Shown here: in pieces, positions 1 to 7,697 of the stretch
Position numbering within the stretch: the stretch's first letter is position 1
How the letters are laid out: each line of letters begins with the position of its first letter
DNA from: Sphingobacterium sp. ML3W
Lineage (GTDB): Bacteria > Bacteroidota > Bacteroidia > Sphingobacteriales > Sphingobacteriaceae
DNA: 64,000 nucleotides
Direction: 5' to 3'
Assembly: GCF_029542085.1 (NCBI RefSeq)
Contig: NZ_CP107036.1
Location: 4,650,001-4,714,000 of the forward strand
The notes under the pieces: generated by a model
Seen by the model: only the letters and a program-made list of their open reading frames with translations
Databases searched by the model: none
Told to the model about the DNA's origin: nothing
Position numbers and translations under genes: made by a program

Positions 1-315
1 GTACGCGCTTATTCTGCGGAGGATAACTACCAGCAACTGGGCATACCCAATAAACGCTATATGCAAAATGGGGCTTATATGCGAGTAAAAAATCTTACAC
101 TCGGTTATACGTTGCCTGCATCCGTACTACAACGCATCAAATTGCATAAAGTACGTTTCTTCTTTAGCGCAGAAAACGTCTTCGAGATTTCACACCTCAA
201 GGTAAAATTGGATCCAGAATCTTTGGGCGGTCTATATCCATCATCAGCGAATCGGGTACAGGCAGCTTATCCTTTTCAAAGGACATTTACTTTCGGTCTG
301 AACATGAATCTTTAA
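1..315 (+). CDS. SusC-family TonB-linked outer membrane protein, C-terminal end (partial)
   Basis: The frame is open from the first base, so the gene starts outside the window and only the last ~104 residues are present. They show the usual SusC ending: an NGAYMRVKNLTLGYTLP block, then RIKLHKVRFFFSAENVFEIS and a final strand TFTFGLNMNL with a terminal hydrophobic residue for beta-barrel assembly. SusC proteins are TonB-dependent outer membrane channels that import oligosaccharides or peptides delivered by a SusD lid. The SusD gene follows after 16 bp, which supports the call and suggests one operon. The substrate cannot be told from this fragment. Confidence 0.93.
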   Translation, partial: VRAYSAEDNYQQLGIPNKRYMQNGAYMRVKNLTLGYTLPASVLQRIKLHKVRFFFSAENVFEISHLKVKLDPESLGGLYPSSANRVQAAYPFQRTFTFGLNMNL

Positions 316-331
316 TTCTAAAACTCAAAAA

Positions 332-2125
332 ATGAAACGTATCAATTATATCGCTTTAGCATCGCTGGTATTCCTAGGAGTATCCTGTAAAAAAGACTAC
401 CTTGATCGAACTTCCGGCTCTGCTATCACCAAAGAGGTCTTTTTTAATACTCCTGAAGATCTAGCCACATACACAAATGGTCTTTACAAACAAATGCGTG
501 CAGAATATACAGACTTATATTCGGATAATATTGCCTTGAGCAACAACGATCAAAATGCTGAAGTCAGAACACTCCTAGCGGGCACGCTTTCTCCTGCGAC
601 CGTCAAGGGTTGGGATAAGGATGCATGGGCACCATTGCGTGATGTCAATTATATGCTAAACAATGTCGGAAAAGTAAGCGGAGATCCTGCTGTCATTAAC
701 CATTATATAGGAATCGCTCGTTTATTCCGTGCAAACTTCTACTATAAGATGGTAAAAAAATATGGCGACGTGCCCTGGTACTCTCAAGTATTGGGAACCT
801 CCTCCGAAGATCTATATAAAGCAAAAGACCCACGTACTGCGGTGGTCGACTCCCTTATGAAAGATCTAGAATTTGCAGCAGCAAATGTACTGCCGGCAAG
901 GACAGACAATTCTTATATAACAAAATGGAGCGCATTGACCCTATTGTCACGAATCGCACTCCACGAGGGAACTTTCCGTAAATACCACCCAGAATTAAAT
1001 CTACAAAACACAGCAGCGACATTTTTGGAAAGAGCTGCATCTGCCTCACAGGAAATCATAAATAACGGTGGATTTGTAATTTCAGGAAATAACGCAACGG
1101 ACTATCGCGCGCTCTTTTCTAGCAATAACTTATCGACCAATAAAGAGATCATCTTTATCCAAAAAAATAGTCGCGATCTTGGCGTTGCAAATAATACACA
1201 TACAGTGTTAGATTGGCAATGGGCGCTAAGTGCTAACTTGGCCAACGAGTTCCTAATGAAAGATGGTACCCCATTTACTTCAGTGGCAAATTATGGTAAG
1301 AAAAATTTCTCAGAGATTTTCCAGAATCGCGACCCACGTCTTGCAGAGACAATAATGCCGCCAGGATTTAGTAATAATGCCGCAGGCACGCCTTATATCA
1401 CTCGTCCTGACTTTGGGGGATTGCTTCAAATTAAGTTCTACCCTCGCGATCCTGCACTGCGTGGTGGCTGGGAACTCAATTATACCGATTTGCCTATCAT
1501 GCGTTACGCGGAGGTCCTATTAATTAATGCCGAAGCAAAAGCTGAATTAGGAAAATTGACCCAAGCTGATATTGATGTTACTGTAAATAAGATTCGCAGT
1601 CGTGTAGGTATGCCTGCTTTAAATCTTGCCGTTGCCAATGCGACACCAGATACATATCTCGCAAACCAATACCCTGCAGTCTCTGGTGTCAATAAAGGCG
1701 TACTTTTAGAAATTCGTCGAGAACGTCGTGTTGAACTCGCCTGTGAAGGATTCCGTTTTGATGATCTTTATCGTTGGAAAGCCGGAGCTTTACTTGCACA
1801 GGCTCCGGGGGGAATGTATATTCCTGCCCTAGGTGGAATAGATGTAACCGGCGATGGGGTCGCTGATATCGCCATCCTTAAAAAAGGGGATGAATCGCCA
1901 ATAGCAAACCTTCCTGCGGCTGTAAAGGAGAAAATTGTAAAATTTTATGTGAATGAAGGAACATTCTATCTTGAAAACGAAACCTCAGGGAAGGTAATGT
2001 TTTTGGATGATAAAGCACCACAACGCCCAAGAAGCTTCAATGAAGCGAAATACTATTACTTTCCGATACCCATCGAACAAACTGTATTGAACCCAAAATT
2101 AGAACAGCCAATGGGCTGGAAATAA
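332..2125 (+). CDS. SusD/RagB-family nutrient-binding outer membrane lipoprotein
   Basis: A 597-residue protein with a lipoprotein signal ending in GVSC (Cys19) followed by KKDYLDR, the common start of SusD proteins. The N-terminal part carries the SusD-like helices (for example YIGIARLFRANFYYKMVKKYGDVPW, split here only by reading), and the C-terminal RagB/SusD part contains LPIMRYAEVLLINAEAKAELG and EIRRERRVELACEGFRFDDLYRW. SusD proteins form the lid of the SusC channel and bind the ligand at the cell surface. It lies 16 bp after the SusC gene and 66 bp before a secreted phosphoesterase gene on the same strand. The ligand is unknown. Confidence 0.95.
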   Translation: MKRINYIALASLVFLGVSCKKDYLDRTSGSAITKEVFFNTPEDLATYTNGLYKQMRAEYTDLYSDNIALSNNDQNAEVRTLLAGTLSPATVKGWDKDAWAPLRDVNYMLNNVGKVSGDPAVINHYIGIARLFRANFYYKMVKKYGDVPWYSQVLGTSSEDLYKAKDPRTAVVDSLMKDLEFAAANVLPARTDNSYITKWSALTLLSRIALHEGTFRKYHPELNLQNTAATFLERAASASQEIINNGGFVISGNNATDYRALFSSNNLSTNKEIIFIQKNSRDLGVANNTHTVLDWQWALSANLANEFLMKDGTPFTSVANYGKKNFSEIFQNRDPRLAETIMPPGFSNNAAGTPYITRPDFGGLLQIKFYPRDPALRGGWELNYTDLPIMRYAEVLLINAEAKAELGKLTQADIDVTVNKIRSRVGMPALNLAVANATPDTYLANQYPAVSGVNKGVLLEIRRERRVELACEGFRFDDLYRWKAGALLAQAPGGMYIPALGGIDVTGDGVADIAILKKGDESPIANLPAAVKEKIVKFYVNEGTFYLENETSGKVMFLDDKAPQRPRSFNEAKYYYFPIPIEQTVLNPKLEQPMGWK

Positions 2126-2145
2126 CGGTTTGATTTTAACCATAA

Positions 2146-2178
2146 AGAGCCAGCTCTCCCCCGGGAGCAGCTGGCTCT
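2146..2178 (+). terminator. hairpin between susD and the phosphoesterase gene
   Basis: A 10-bp stem (AGAGCCAGCT with AGCTGGCTCT) is extended inward by CTCCC/GGGAG. It is followed only by a weak T-rich tail (ACTTTATAA). It could be a partial terminator that lowers downstream expression, or an RNA-stability element at the 3' end of the susD message. Confidence 0.6.
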
Positions 2179-2191
2179 ACTTTATAAAACT

Positions 2192-4570
2192 ATGATAAAA
2201 TTAACTAAACTAATCACATGCCTTCTACTTCCGATCGCGCCCTTATTTGCACAGCAACGGGTAGGTCGCGTTTTTGAAGATCAGAATGCAAACAACCAGT
2301 TCGAACAGAACGAAAAACAACTTGCCGGAATTGTTGTATCTGACGGTTATGATGTTGTAAAAACGGATAATACCGGAACATACACCTTACCTCACAATCC
2401 AAACGCCCGCTTTTTGTTTGTTACCATCCCTAGTGGATATAAGGCGACTAAAACACATTATATTCCGCTTCGTGCTGAGCATAAAAATTTAGATTTCGCC
2501 TTAACCAAAGATGCTGTACAACAAACAGATTTTTTGCGATTTATCCAAGTTACGGATACCGAAACGCCTCTCTATGGCCCATGGATAGATAACGTCAGAA
2601 ATTATGCCCAGCAGCAAAAGGCGAGCTTGATTATGCATACCGGTGATATCTGTTATGAACCAGGTATGCTTTTTCATGCCAAGCAAGTAAACTCCGAACT
2701 GATGGGCAGGCCTACATACTATACGGTGGGCAACCATGATCTCGTAAAAGGAGAATATGGAGAAAAGCTATTTGAAGACCTCTTTGGCCCGACCTATTAC
2801 TCTTTTGATGCTGGTCCAGCCCACTTTGTCGTGACGCCAATGCCAAATGGAGATTATAAGCCAAGTTACACAGCCGACCAGATCATCGCCTGGCTTAAGA
2901 AAGATCTTGCATCAATGGACAGATCCAAACCTTTGATCTTTATCAATCATGATTTCTTCGCTGGCCCAGACTTTATCCTGAAAGGTGAGAAAGAGCAAAT
3001 TGACTTGATGCAATATAATCTGAAGGCTTGGTTTTATGGCCATTGGCACAACAATTTTGTTTTTAAACAAAAGGGAGTTTATGTTGTCTGTTCAAACGCT
3101 CCCAATAAAGGGGGTATTGACAATTCTGCAGCGCAGTTTGTCGTGGTCGATATCGACAAACAAGGAATCAAAGATATTAAGCCTATTTATACCAATCTAC
3201 GTGACCATATCCAACTGGTACATCCGACCACTGACCAACAAATAAACACTCAAGAAACTCTTCCAATCGTGGTCAGTGCTTATGACAGTGAGCGGAAAAT
3301 ACAAAGGGTAGCAGTGGAAATCTCTGCCCATGAAACTGGTAAACGTCTTACTAGCGTACAGCTGTCTTCTTCTGGCGACTGGTTATGGCAAGCAAAGGTA
3401 CCTTTCGGAAAACAAAAAGGTCAATATGATGCGCTGGTTACCATCGTATATCAAAATGGAGAACAAGCCTTAAAAAGACAGTCTTTTAATTTGGCTGGCC
3501 GTGCAGAAAGCGCCATGAAGCTGCAATGGTCTGCTGCTGTAAACGGAAATATTTGGAAAACCAGTCCGCAGATTGTCGGGGACAAACTTTTCGTTGCGAC
3601 GATGGACGATGGTATTGGAACCAATCATTCCATTATAGCACTAGATAAACGCACCGGAAAAACGCTGTGGTCATTGCCAACAATTAATTCCATCAAACAT
3701 AAACTGCGCTACAGCGACGGTATATTGCTCGCAACTGATGTCGAAACAAATATATATGCCATCGACGCAAACACAGGCAAAATCCTGTGGACAAAAAAAA
3801 CATCCAATCCAAGCCTTCCTACATTTGTATCTGGCCCAGCACTTGACAGAGGAATTTATTATGCAGGCCTAGGCAAGCGTATGTCAGCAATTAACATCCA
3901 TAGCGGGAAAGTGCTTTGGGAAGGTGTCGATCCATCGGGCGGCGAAGCGACTCCAGCAGAACTATCGGTCGTAGATCAAACCTTATTAGCAGGATACAAC
4001 TGGAATGCCCTATGTGCGTATGATATCCAAACTGGAAAACTCCTTTGGAAACGCCAAGAGGATGGGCTACGTTTTAGAAGCGGCGGCGTTACCGCAAAAG
4101 ACGGTTATCTGTATACAGCCGGGCTCAATGGCATATTTAAGCTAAACTTACAGACTGGCGAAATCGCACAAAAAAGTATCAAAACAGATGATTTTAAAGT
4201 CATGGCCTCTCCCAAAATTGTTGATGACCTATTGGTCATGCCGACATCTACAAATGGGATAAAAGCATACGACCCTCAAACCTTAGAAGAGAAATGGCAT
4301 TTTTCTACAGGTGAAGCACTTGTATACACCTCCCCTTATAGTAGTCCCGACCAACACAAACCGGTCGGAACCGTAGAGTCATCGGTAACTGAAGCCAAAG
4401 GAAAACTATTTTTCGGTGCTTCGGACGGTTACGTCTATATGCTCAGCAAAGAAGGAAAACTAATTTCAAAATTCAACCTGGGTGCTCCTATTTTTTCGGA
4501 AATCACTGTGGATGGTGATTTTATTTATATCGCTGATTTCGCAGGAAATGTCTCCTGCTTTAAATTATAG
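2192..4570 (+). CDS. secreted calcineurin-like metallophosphoesterase fused to a PQQ-type beta-propeller
   Basis: A 792-residue protein with a signal peptide ending near LFAQ (residue 21). Residues ~23-105 form a MetallophosN-like beta-sandwich. Residues ~115-330 are the metallophosphatase domain, with D122, GD (D152), GNHD (N181-H182), H253 and GHWH (H284/H286). A linker beta domain follows, and residues ~440-790 contain repeated IYAIDANTGKILW-type blades of a PQQ-like propeller. The domain should hydrolyse a phospho(di)ester in the periplasm or at the surface. The first metal motif, usually DxH, reads D-T-E here, so the metal site may be altered. Its place after susC/susD suggests a job in processing the imported ligand. 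The substrate is unknown. Confidence 0.9.
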   Translation: MIKLTKLITCLLLPIAPLFAQQRVGRVFEDQNANNQFEQNEKQLAGIVVSDGYDVVKTDNTGTYTLPHNPNARFLFVTIPSGYKATKTHYIPLRAEHKNLDFALTKDAVQQTDFLRFIQVTDTETPLYGPWIDNVRNYAQQQKASLIMHTGDICYEPGMLFHAKQVNSELMGRPTYYTVGNHDLVKGEYGEKLFEDLFGPTYYSFDAGPAHFVVTPMPNGDYKPSYTADQIIAWLKKDLASMDRSKPLIFINHDFFAGPDFILKGEKEQIDLMQYNLKAWFYGHWHNNFVFKQKGVYVVCSNAPNKGGIDNSAAQFVVVDIDKQGIKDIKPIYTNLRDHIQLVHPTTDQQINTQETLPIVVSAYDSERKIQRVAVEISAHETGKRLTSVQLSSSGDWLWQAKVPFGKQKGQYDALVTIVYQNGEQALKRQSFNLAGRAESAMKLQWSAAVNGNIWKTSPQIVGDKLFVATMDDGIGTNHSIIALDKRTGKTLWSLPTINSIKHKLRYSDGILLATDVETNIYAIDANTGKILWTKKTSNPSLPTFVSGPALDRGIYYAGLGKRMSAINIHSGKVLWEGVDPSGGEATPAELSVVDQTLLAGYNWNALCAYDIQTGKLLWKRQEDGLRFRSGGVTAKDGYLYTAGLNGIFKLNLQTGEIAQKSIKTDDFKVMASPKIVDDLLVMPTSTNGIKAYDPQTLEEKWHFSTGEALVYTSPYSSPDQHKPVGTVESSVTEAKGKLFFGASDGYVYMLSKEGKLISKFNLGAPIFSEITVDGDFIYIADFAGNVSCFKL

Positions 4571-4587
4571 CAGACAACTTTAACCCA

Positions 4588-4639
4588 CAGGACGCCCGGA
4601 TCTGCGATTATCCCGAATCCGGGCGTCCTGAGTTTTTTT
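4588..4639 (+). terminator. strong Rho-independent terminator after the phosphoesterase gene
   Basis: A stem of about 14 bp (CAGGACGCCCGGAT with ATCCGGGCGTCCTG) is followed after two bases by a run of seven T. It ends the susC-susD-phosphoesterase unit. Confidence 0.92.
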
Positions 4640-4775
4640 ATCAACGAATTTAAAAAATGAGTTTGTGTCCAATCGACAGCCGAACAGATGACTAGATATT
4701 TTCCAAGCAGATAATCTTCCAGCAGATAAATAAAAAGTTGAGCTAGAGATTCGAAAATAGACGAGGGTTTTAGCA

Positions 4776-4807
4776 TAAAAAAAAAGCGACTCTTTTGAAG
4801 TCGCTTT
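4776..4807 (-). terminator. terminator of tRNA-Glu (copy 1)
   Basis: On the minus strand AAAGCGACT and AGTCGCTTT pair around a 7-nt loop, followed by a long T run. It lies directly downstream of the tRNA-Glu gene. Confidence 0.88.
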
Positions 4808-4810
4808 GTG

Positions 4811-4882
4811 TAGCCCGTAGGGGAATCGAACCCCTGTTTCAAGAATGAAAATCTTGCGTCCTAACCCCTAGACGAACGGGCC
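4811..4882 (-). tRNA. tRNA-Glu (anticodon UUC), copy 1
   Basis: A 72-nt cloverleaf reads on the minus strand: acceptor GGCCCGT pairs with ACGGGCT, the D arm contains TCTAGGGGTTAGGA, and the anticodon stem CAAGA/TCTTG closes a 7-nt loop TTTTCAT, giving anticodon TTC (reads GAA/GAG). The T arm is CAGGGGTTCGATTCCCCTA and the discriminator base is A. CCA is not encoded. An identical copy lies at 32517-32588. Confidence 0.97.
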
Positions 4883-5022
4883 GTTTTCTGTTTCGGTGTG
4901 CAAATATAGAAAGTTTTCTAAATCTGTCAAAATTTTATCGGAATTTTTATTCATTTTTTTCAAAATACATCTTAAAACCCTCTAAAATAGCTATATTTAG
5001 ACTCATTGAAAAAGTAACCAAC

Positions 5023-7539
5023 ATGACTAATTTTAAAAAAATTAAAAATCCGCTACGCTATGCTGGTCTTGGCATGGCACTTTTCAGCCAGGTAGCATAT
5101 GCTCAAAAATCGAGCTCAATTGCAGATCAGCTGCAACTCACCTGGCAGGTCAAGGATGGCCAGAACATCCGTAAAAACCCTGTCTCAACAATCATTCTGA
5201 AAAACAAGGGCAAAAGTGCGATACAGCTCAATGATTGGAGTCTCTGGTTTAATTTTATCAGATCCATTGATCCTGATAAAGTAGATAAAAGATTTGCCAT
5301 TGACCACAGGAATGGCGATCTATTTCAAGTGAGCTTTAAGAAAACCAATTTTTCATTAAAAGCACAGGATACCATCCATATTGATTTCATTACAACAGGA
5401 CTTGTCAATTATACCGATGGACCAATCGGTTTGTACATAAAAAATAGCAAAACTGGGCTTTCAACAGATATTCAGAACTATAACGCGGTGAAAACAGCAC
5501 CTCAATCCGATGCTGAAAAAGCGGATTATTGGTCTCATAAGTATGCCCTAAATAAACTTACCGAAGGTATAGAGGCGCAGGCCATTATCCCTTTACCCAG
5601 CAATATCAGTATCAACAATAATGCAAAATTCAATATATCGACTAGTACAAAAGTATTTATCACTAGCGAATTCTCTTCCGAAGCAAGCTTTCTGACAGAT
5701 TTCCTAAACAAATACGCAGGTATCAGGTTGTCAACTAGCTCTGAAAAACAAGATGGTATTGTTATCGTCAAAGCAAACGATCTGAAACCTGAATCTTATC
5801 GCCTAAACATCGATGCAAAAGGTATCCAAATAGAAGCGGCGGATAAGGCTGGCGCTTTTTATGCCATACAGTCTTTGAAATCTTTGATTAATCATCAACA
5901 ATGGAATAAAACGAGCAAATCAATTGCCTTACCTTATGCAAAAATAGAAGATAGTCCTCGTTATGGCTACCGTGGGTTTATGTTGGATGCGGCCCGTAAT
6001 TTCCATAGCAAAGCAGAAGTGTTACGGATCTTGGATCTGATGGCTACCTACAAGTTAAATAAGTTCCATTTCCACTTTATTGACGATGAAGGTTGGCGAT
6101 TGGAAATTCCATCTTTACCGGAACTGACTGCAGTGGGAGCCAACCGTACTGCTAATTTCGAAGACGGTAAAGGAATTCAACCTGCTTACGGCTCAGGTGC
6201 AACTGCAAAAGCGCATCAATTCTACACCGTAGCTGATTATATCGAAATCTTAAAATATGCGCAAGCAAGGCATATCGATGTGATACCTGAAGTAGAAACA
6301 CCAGGGCATGCCCGTGCAGCAATCAAAGCAATGCGTGCGCGCTTTGCACATTTTACGAAGGCAGGTGATAAGCAAAAGGCTGAGGAATTCCTGTTGGATG
6401 ATGCGGATGACAAATCTGTGTATAACTCCGCGCAAAACTGGAACGACAATGTGATGAACCCTGCCCTGCCTTCAACGTATCATTTCCTGAGCAAAGTGGT
6501 CGATGAAATCAAAGCTATCCATGAAAAAGCTGGAGTACCGTTGAAAATTATCGATTTGGGAGGTGATGAGACACCGAGTGGTGTCTGGGAAAAATCACCA
6601 AAAATCCTTGCTTTCATGAAGGATAATAACATCAGTAATGTACTTGATGTATGGCCAATATATATTGCCAAAATCAACAAGATTGTTCAAGAGAAGGGTT
6701 TGACGATGTCAGGATGGGAAGAGATGGGCATGCGCAATAAAGGAAAAGGAATGGAAGTTAACGCCGAATTGGGTAAATCCGGCATCCATCTCAATGTATG
6801 GAATAACCTTCCGGGACAAGGACAGGAGGATTTAGCTTACCGACTGGCAAATGCAGGCTATAAAGTTGTTTACACGAGTGCGGCAAATAATTATCTGGAT
6901 ATGTCATGGGACCGCGACTTTGCTGATCCGGGCCATAGCTGGGTCGGTACCGTAAACCTGAACAGAACCTATTCTTTTTCACCAGAAAACTTCTTCATTA
7001 ATCTTCGTAAAGATGATACCGGAAAAGATCTCGTAAAAGAAGCGTATACCAACAAAGAGCAGCTTACTGCTGAAGGAAAGAAAAATCTGCTTGGCATTAA
7101 GGGTGCACTTTGGGCCGAAAAAGTATCGACAGATCAACGCCTTGAAGAGATGATATTCCCTCGATTAATTGCTATTGCAGATCGCGCATGGGCGCAAGAA
7201 CAAGCTTGGGAAAAAGGCAATTCTTATGATGAAGCAACCTATCGTAAGTCTTATACGGCCTTTATTAAGAAATTAGGCGAGGATGAATTGAAGAAACTGG
7301 ATATTATTGATGGGGGTTATACCTATCGCCTTCCGAAGCTTGGAATTAAAAAAGAGGGTAACCAGCTTTATATCAACACCGATTATCCCGGATTCAAAGT
7401 CTATTATACAGAGAATGGAAGCACACCGACATTGAAATCAAAAGAAGTAAATGGCACAATTCCTTTTCAAACGGGCAAGAAATATCTATTCAAAGTCTTT
7501 GATGCCAAGGGTAGATCTGGAGACGTTATTGCATATTAA
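5023..7539 (+). CDS. secreted beta-N-acetylhexosaminidase (chitobiase type, GH20)
   Basis: An 838-residue protein with a signal peptide ending about VAYAQ (residue 28). Residues ~30-165 resemble the chitobiase N-terminal CHB_HEX domain, ~190-325 the GH20b alpha/beta domain, and ~330-720 the GH20 TIM barrel. The barrel includes GFMLDAARNFH near its start and the catalytic pair in LGGDET (D515-E516), where the Asp orients the substrate acetamido group and the Glu is the acid. Residues ~760-838 look like the C-terminal chitobiase Ig-like domain. The enzyme should release GlcNAc/GalNAc from chitin oligomers or glycans in the periplasm or at the surface. The NagB-type gene 2.8 kb away could use the released amino sugar. 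Confidence 0.95.
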   Translation: MTNFKKIKNPLRYAGLGMALFSQVAYAQKSSSIADQLQLTWQVKDGQNIRKNPVSTIILKNKGKSAIQLNDWSLWFNFIRSIDPDKVDKRFAIDHRNGDLFQVSFKKTNFSLKAQDTIHIDFITTGLVNYTDGPIGLYIKNSKTGLSTDIQNYNAVKTAPQSDAEKADYWSHKYALNKLTEGIEAQAIIPLPSNISINNNAKFNISTSTKVFITSEFSSEASFLTDFLNKYAGIRLSTSSEKQDGIVIVKANDLKPESYRLNIDAKGIQIEAADKAGAFYAIQSLKSLINHQQWNKTSKSIALPYAKIEDSPRYGYRGFMLDAARNFHSKAEVLRILDLMATYKLNKFHFHFIDDEGWRLEIPSLPELTAVGANRTANFEDGKGIQPAYGSGATAKAHQFYTVADYIEILKYAQARHIDVIPEVETPGHARAAIKAMRARFAHFTKAGDKQKAEEFLLDDADDKSVYNSAQNWNDNVMNPALPSTYHFLSKVVDEIKAIHEKAGVPLKIIDLGGDETPSGVWEKSPKILAFMKDNNISNVLDVWPIYIAKINKIVQEKGLTMSGWEEMGMRNKGKGMEVNAELGKSGIHLNVWNNLPGQGQEDLAYRLANAGYKVVYTSAANNYLDMSWDRDFADPGHSWVGTVNLNRTYSFSPENFFINLRKDDTGKDLVKEAYTNKEQLTAEGKKNLLGIKGALWAEKVSTDQRLEEMIFPRLIAIADRAWAQEQAWEKGNSYDEATYRKSYTAFIKKLGEDELKKLDIIDGGYTYRLPKLGIKKEGNQLYINTDYPGFKVYYTENGSTPTLKSKEVNGTIPFQTGKKYLFKVFDAKGRSGDVIAY

Positions 7540-7632
7540 AAACTGAACTGGATTATTACAATAAAAAAGTGATATCCGATGTCCTTAAGCTCGCCGGCGA
7601 AATAGTATAGGCCGATAGCAATTCTAAAACTG

Positions 7633-7668
7633 AAAAGGGATGATTTCGAATAGAAATCATCCCTTTTT
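7633..7668. terminator. bidirectional terminator between the convergent GH20 and TonB-receptor genes
   Basis: AAAAGGGATGATTTC pairs with GAAATCATCCCTTTT, with A and T tracts on the two sides, so it can stop transcription from either direction. It lies between two convergent genes. Confidence 0.9.
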
Positions 7669-7697
7669 ACTTGTGCTCACGATTAAATGCTATCTGC

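Noticed and set aside
4525-4842. Open frame of 105 codons on the minus strand starting MKQGFDSPTGY
   Set aside because: Its start lies inside tRNA-Glu and its end inside the phosphoesterase gene. The same opening recurs at the second tRNA-Glu copy because the tRNA sequence is translated.
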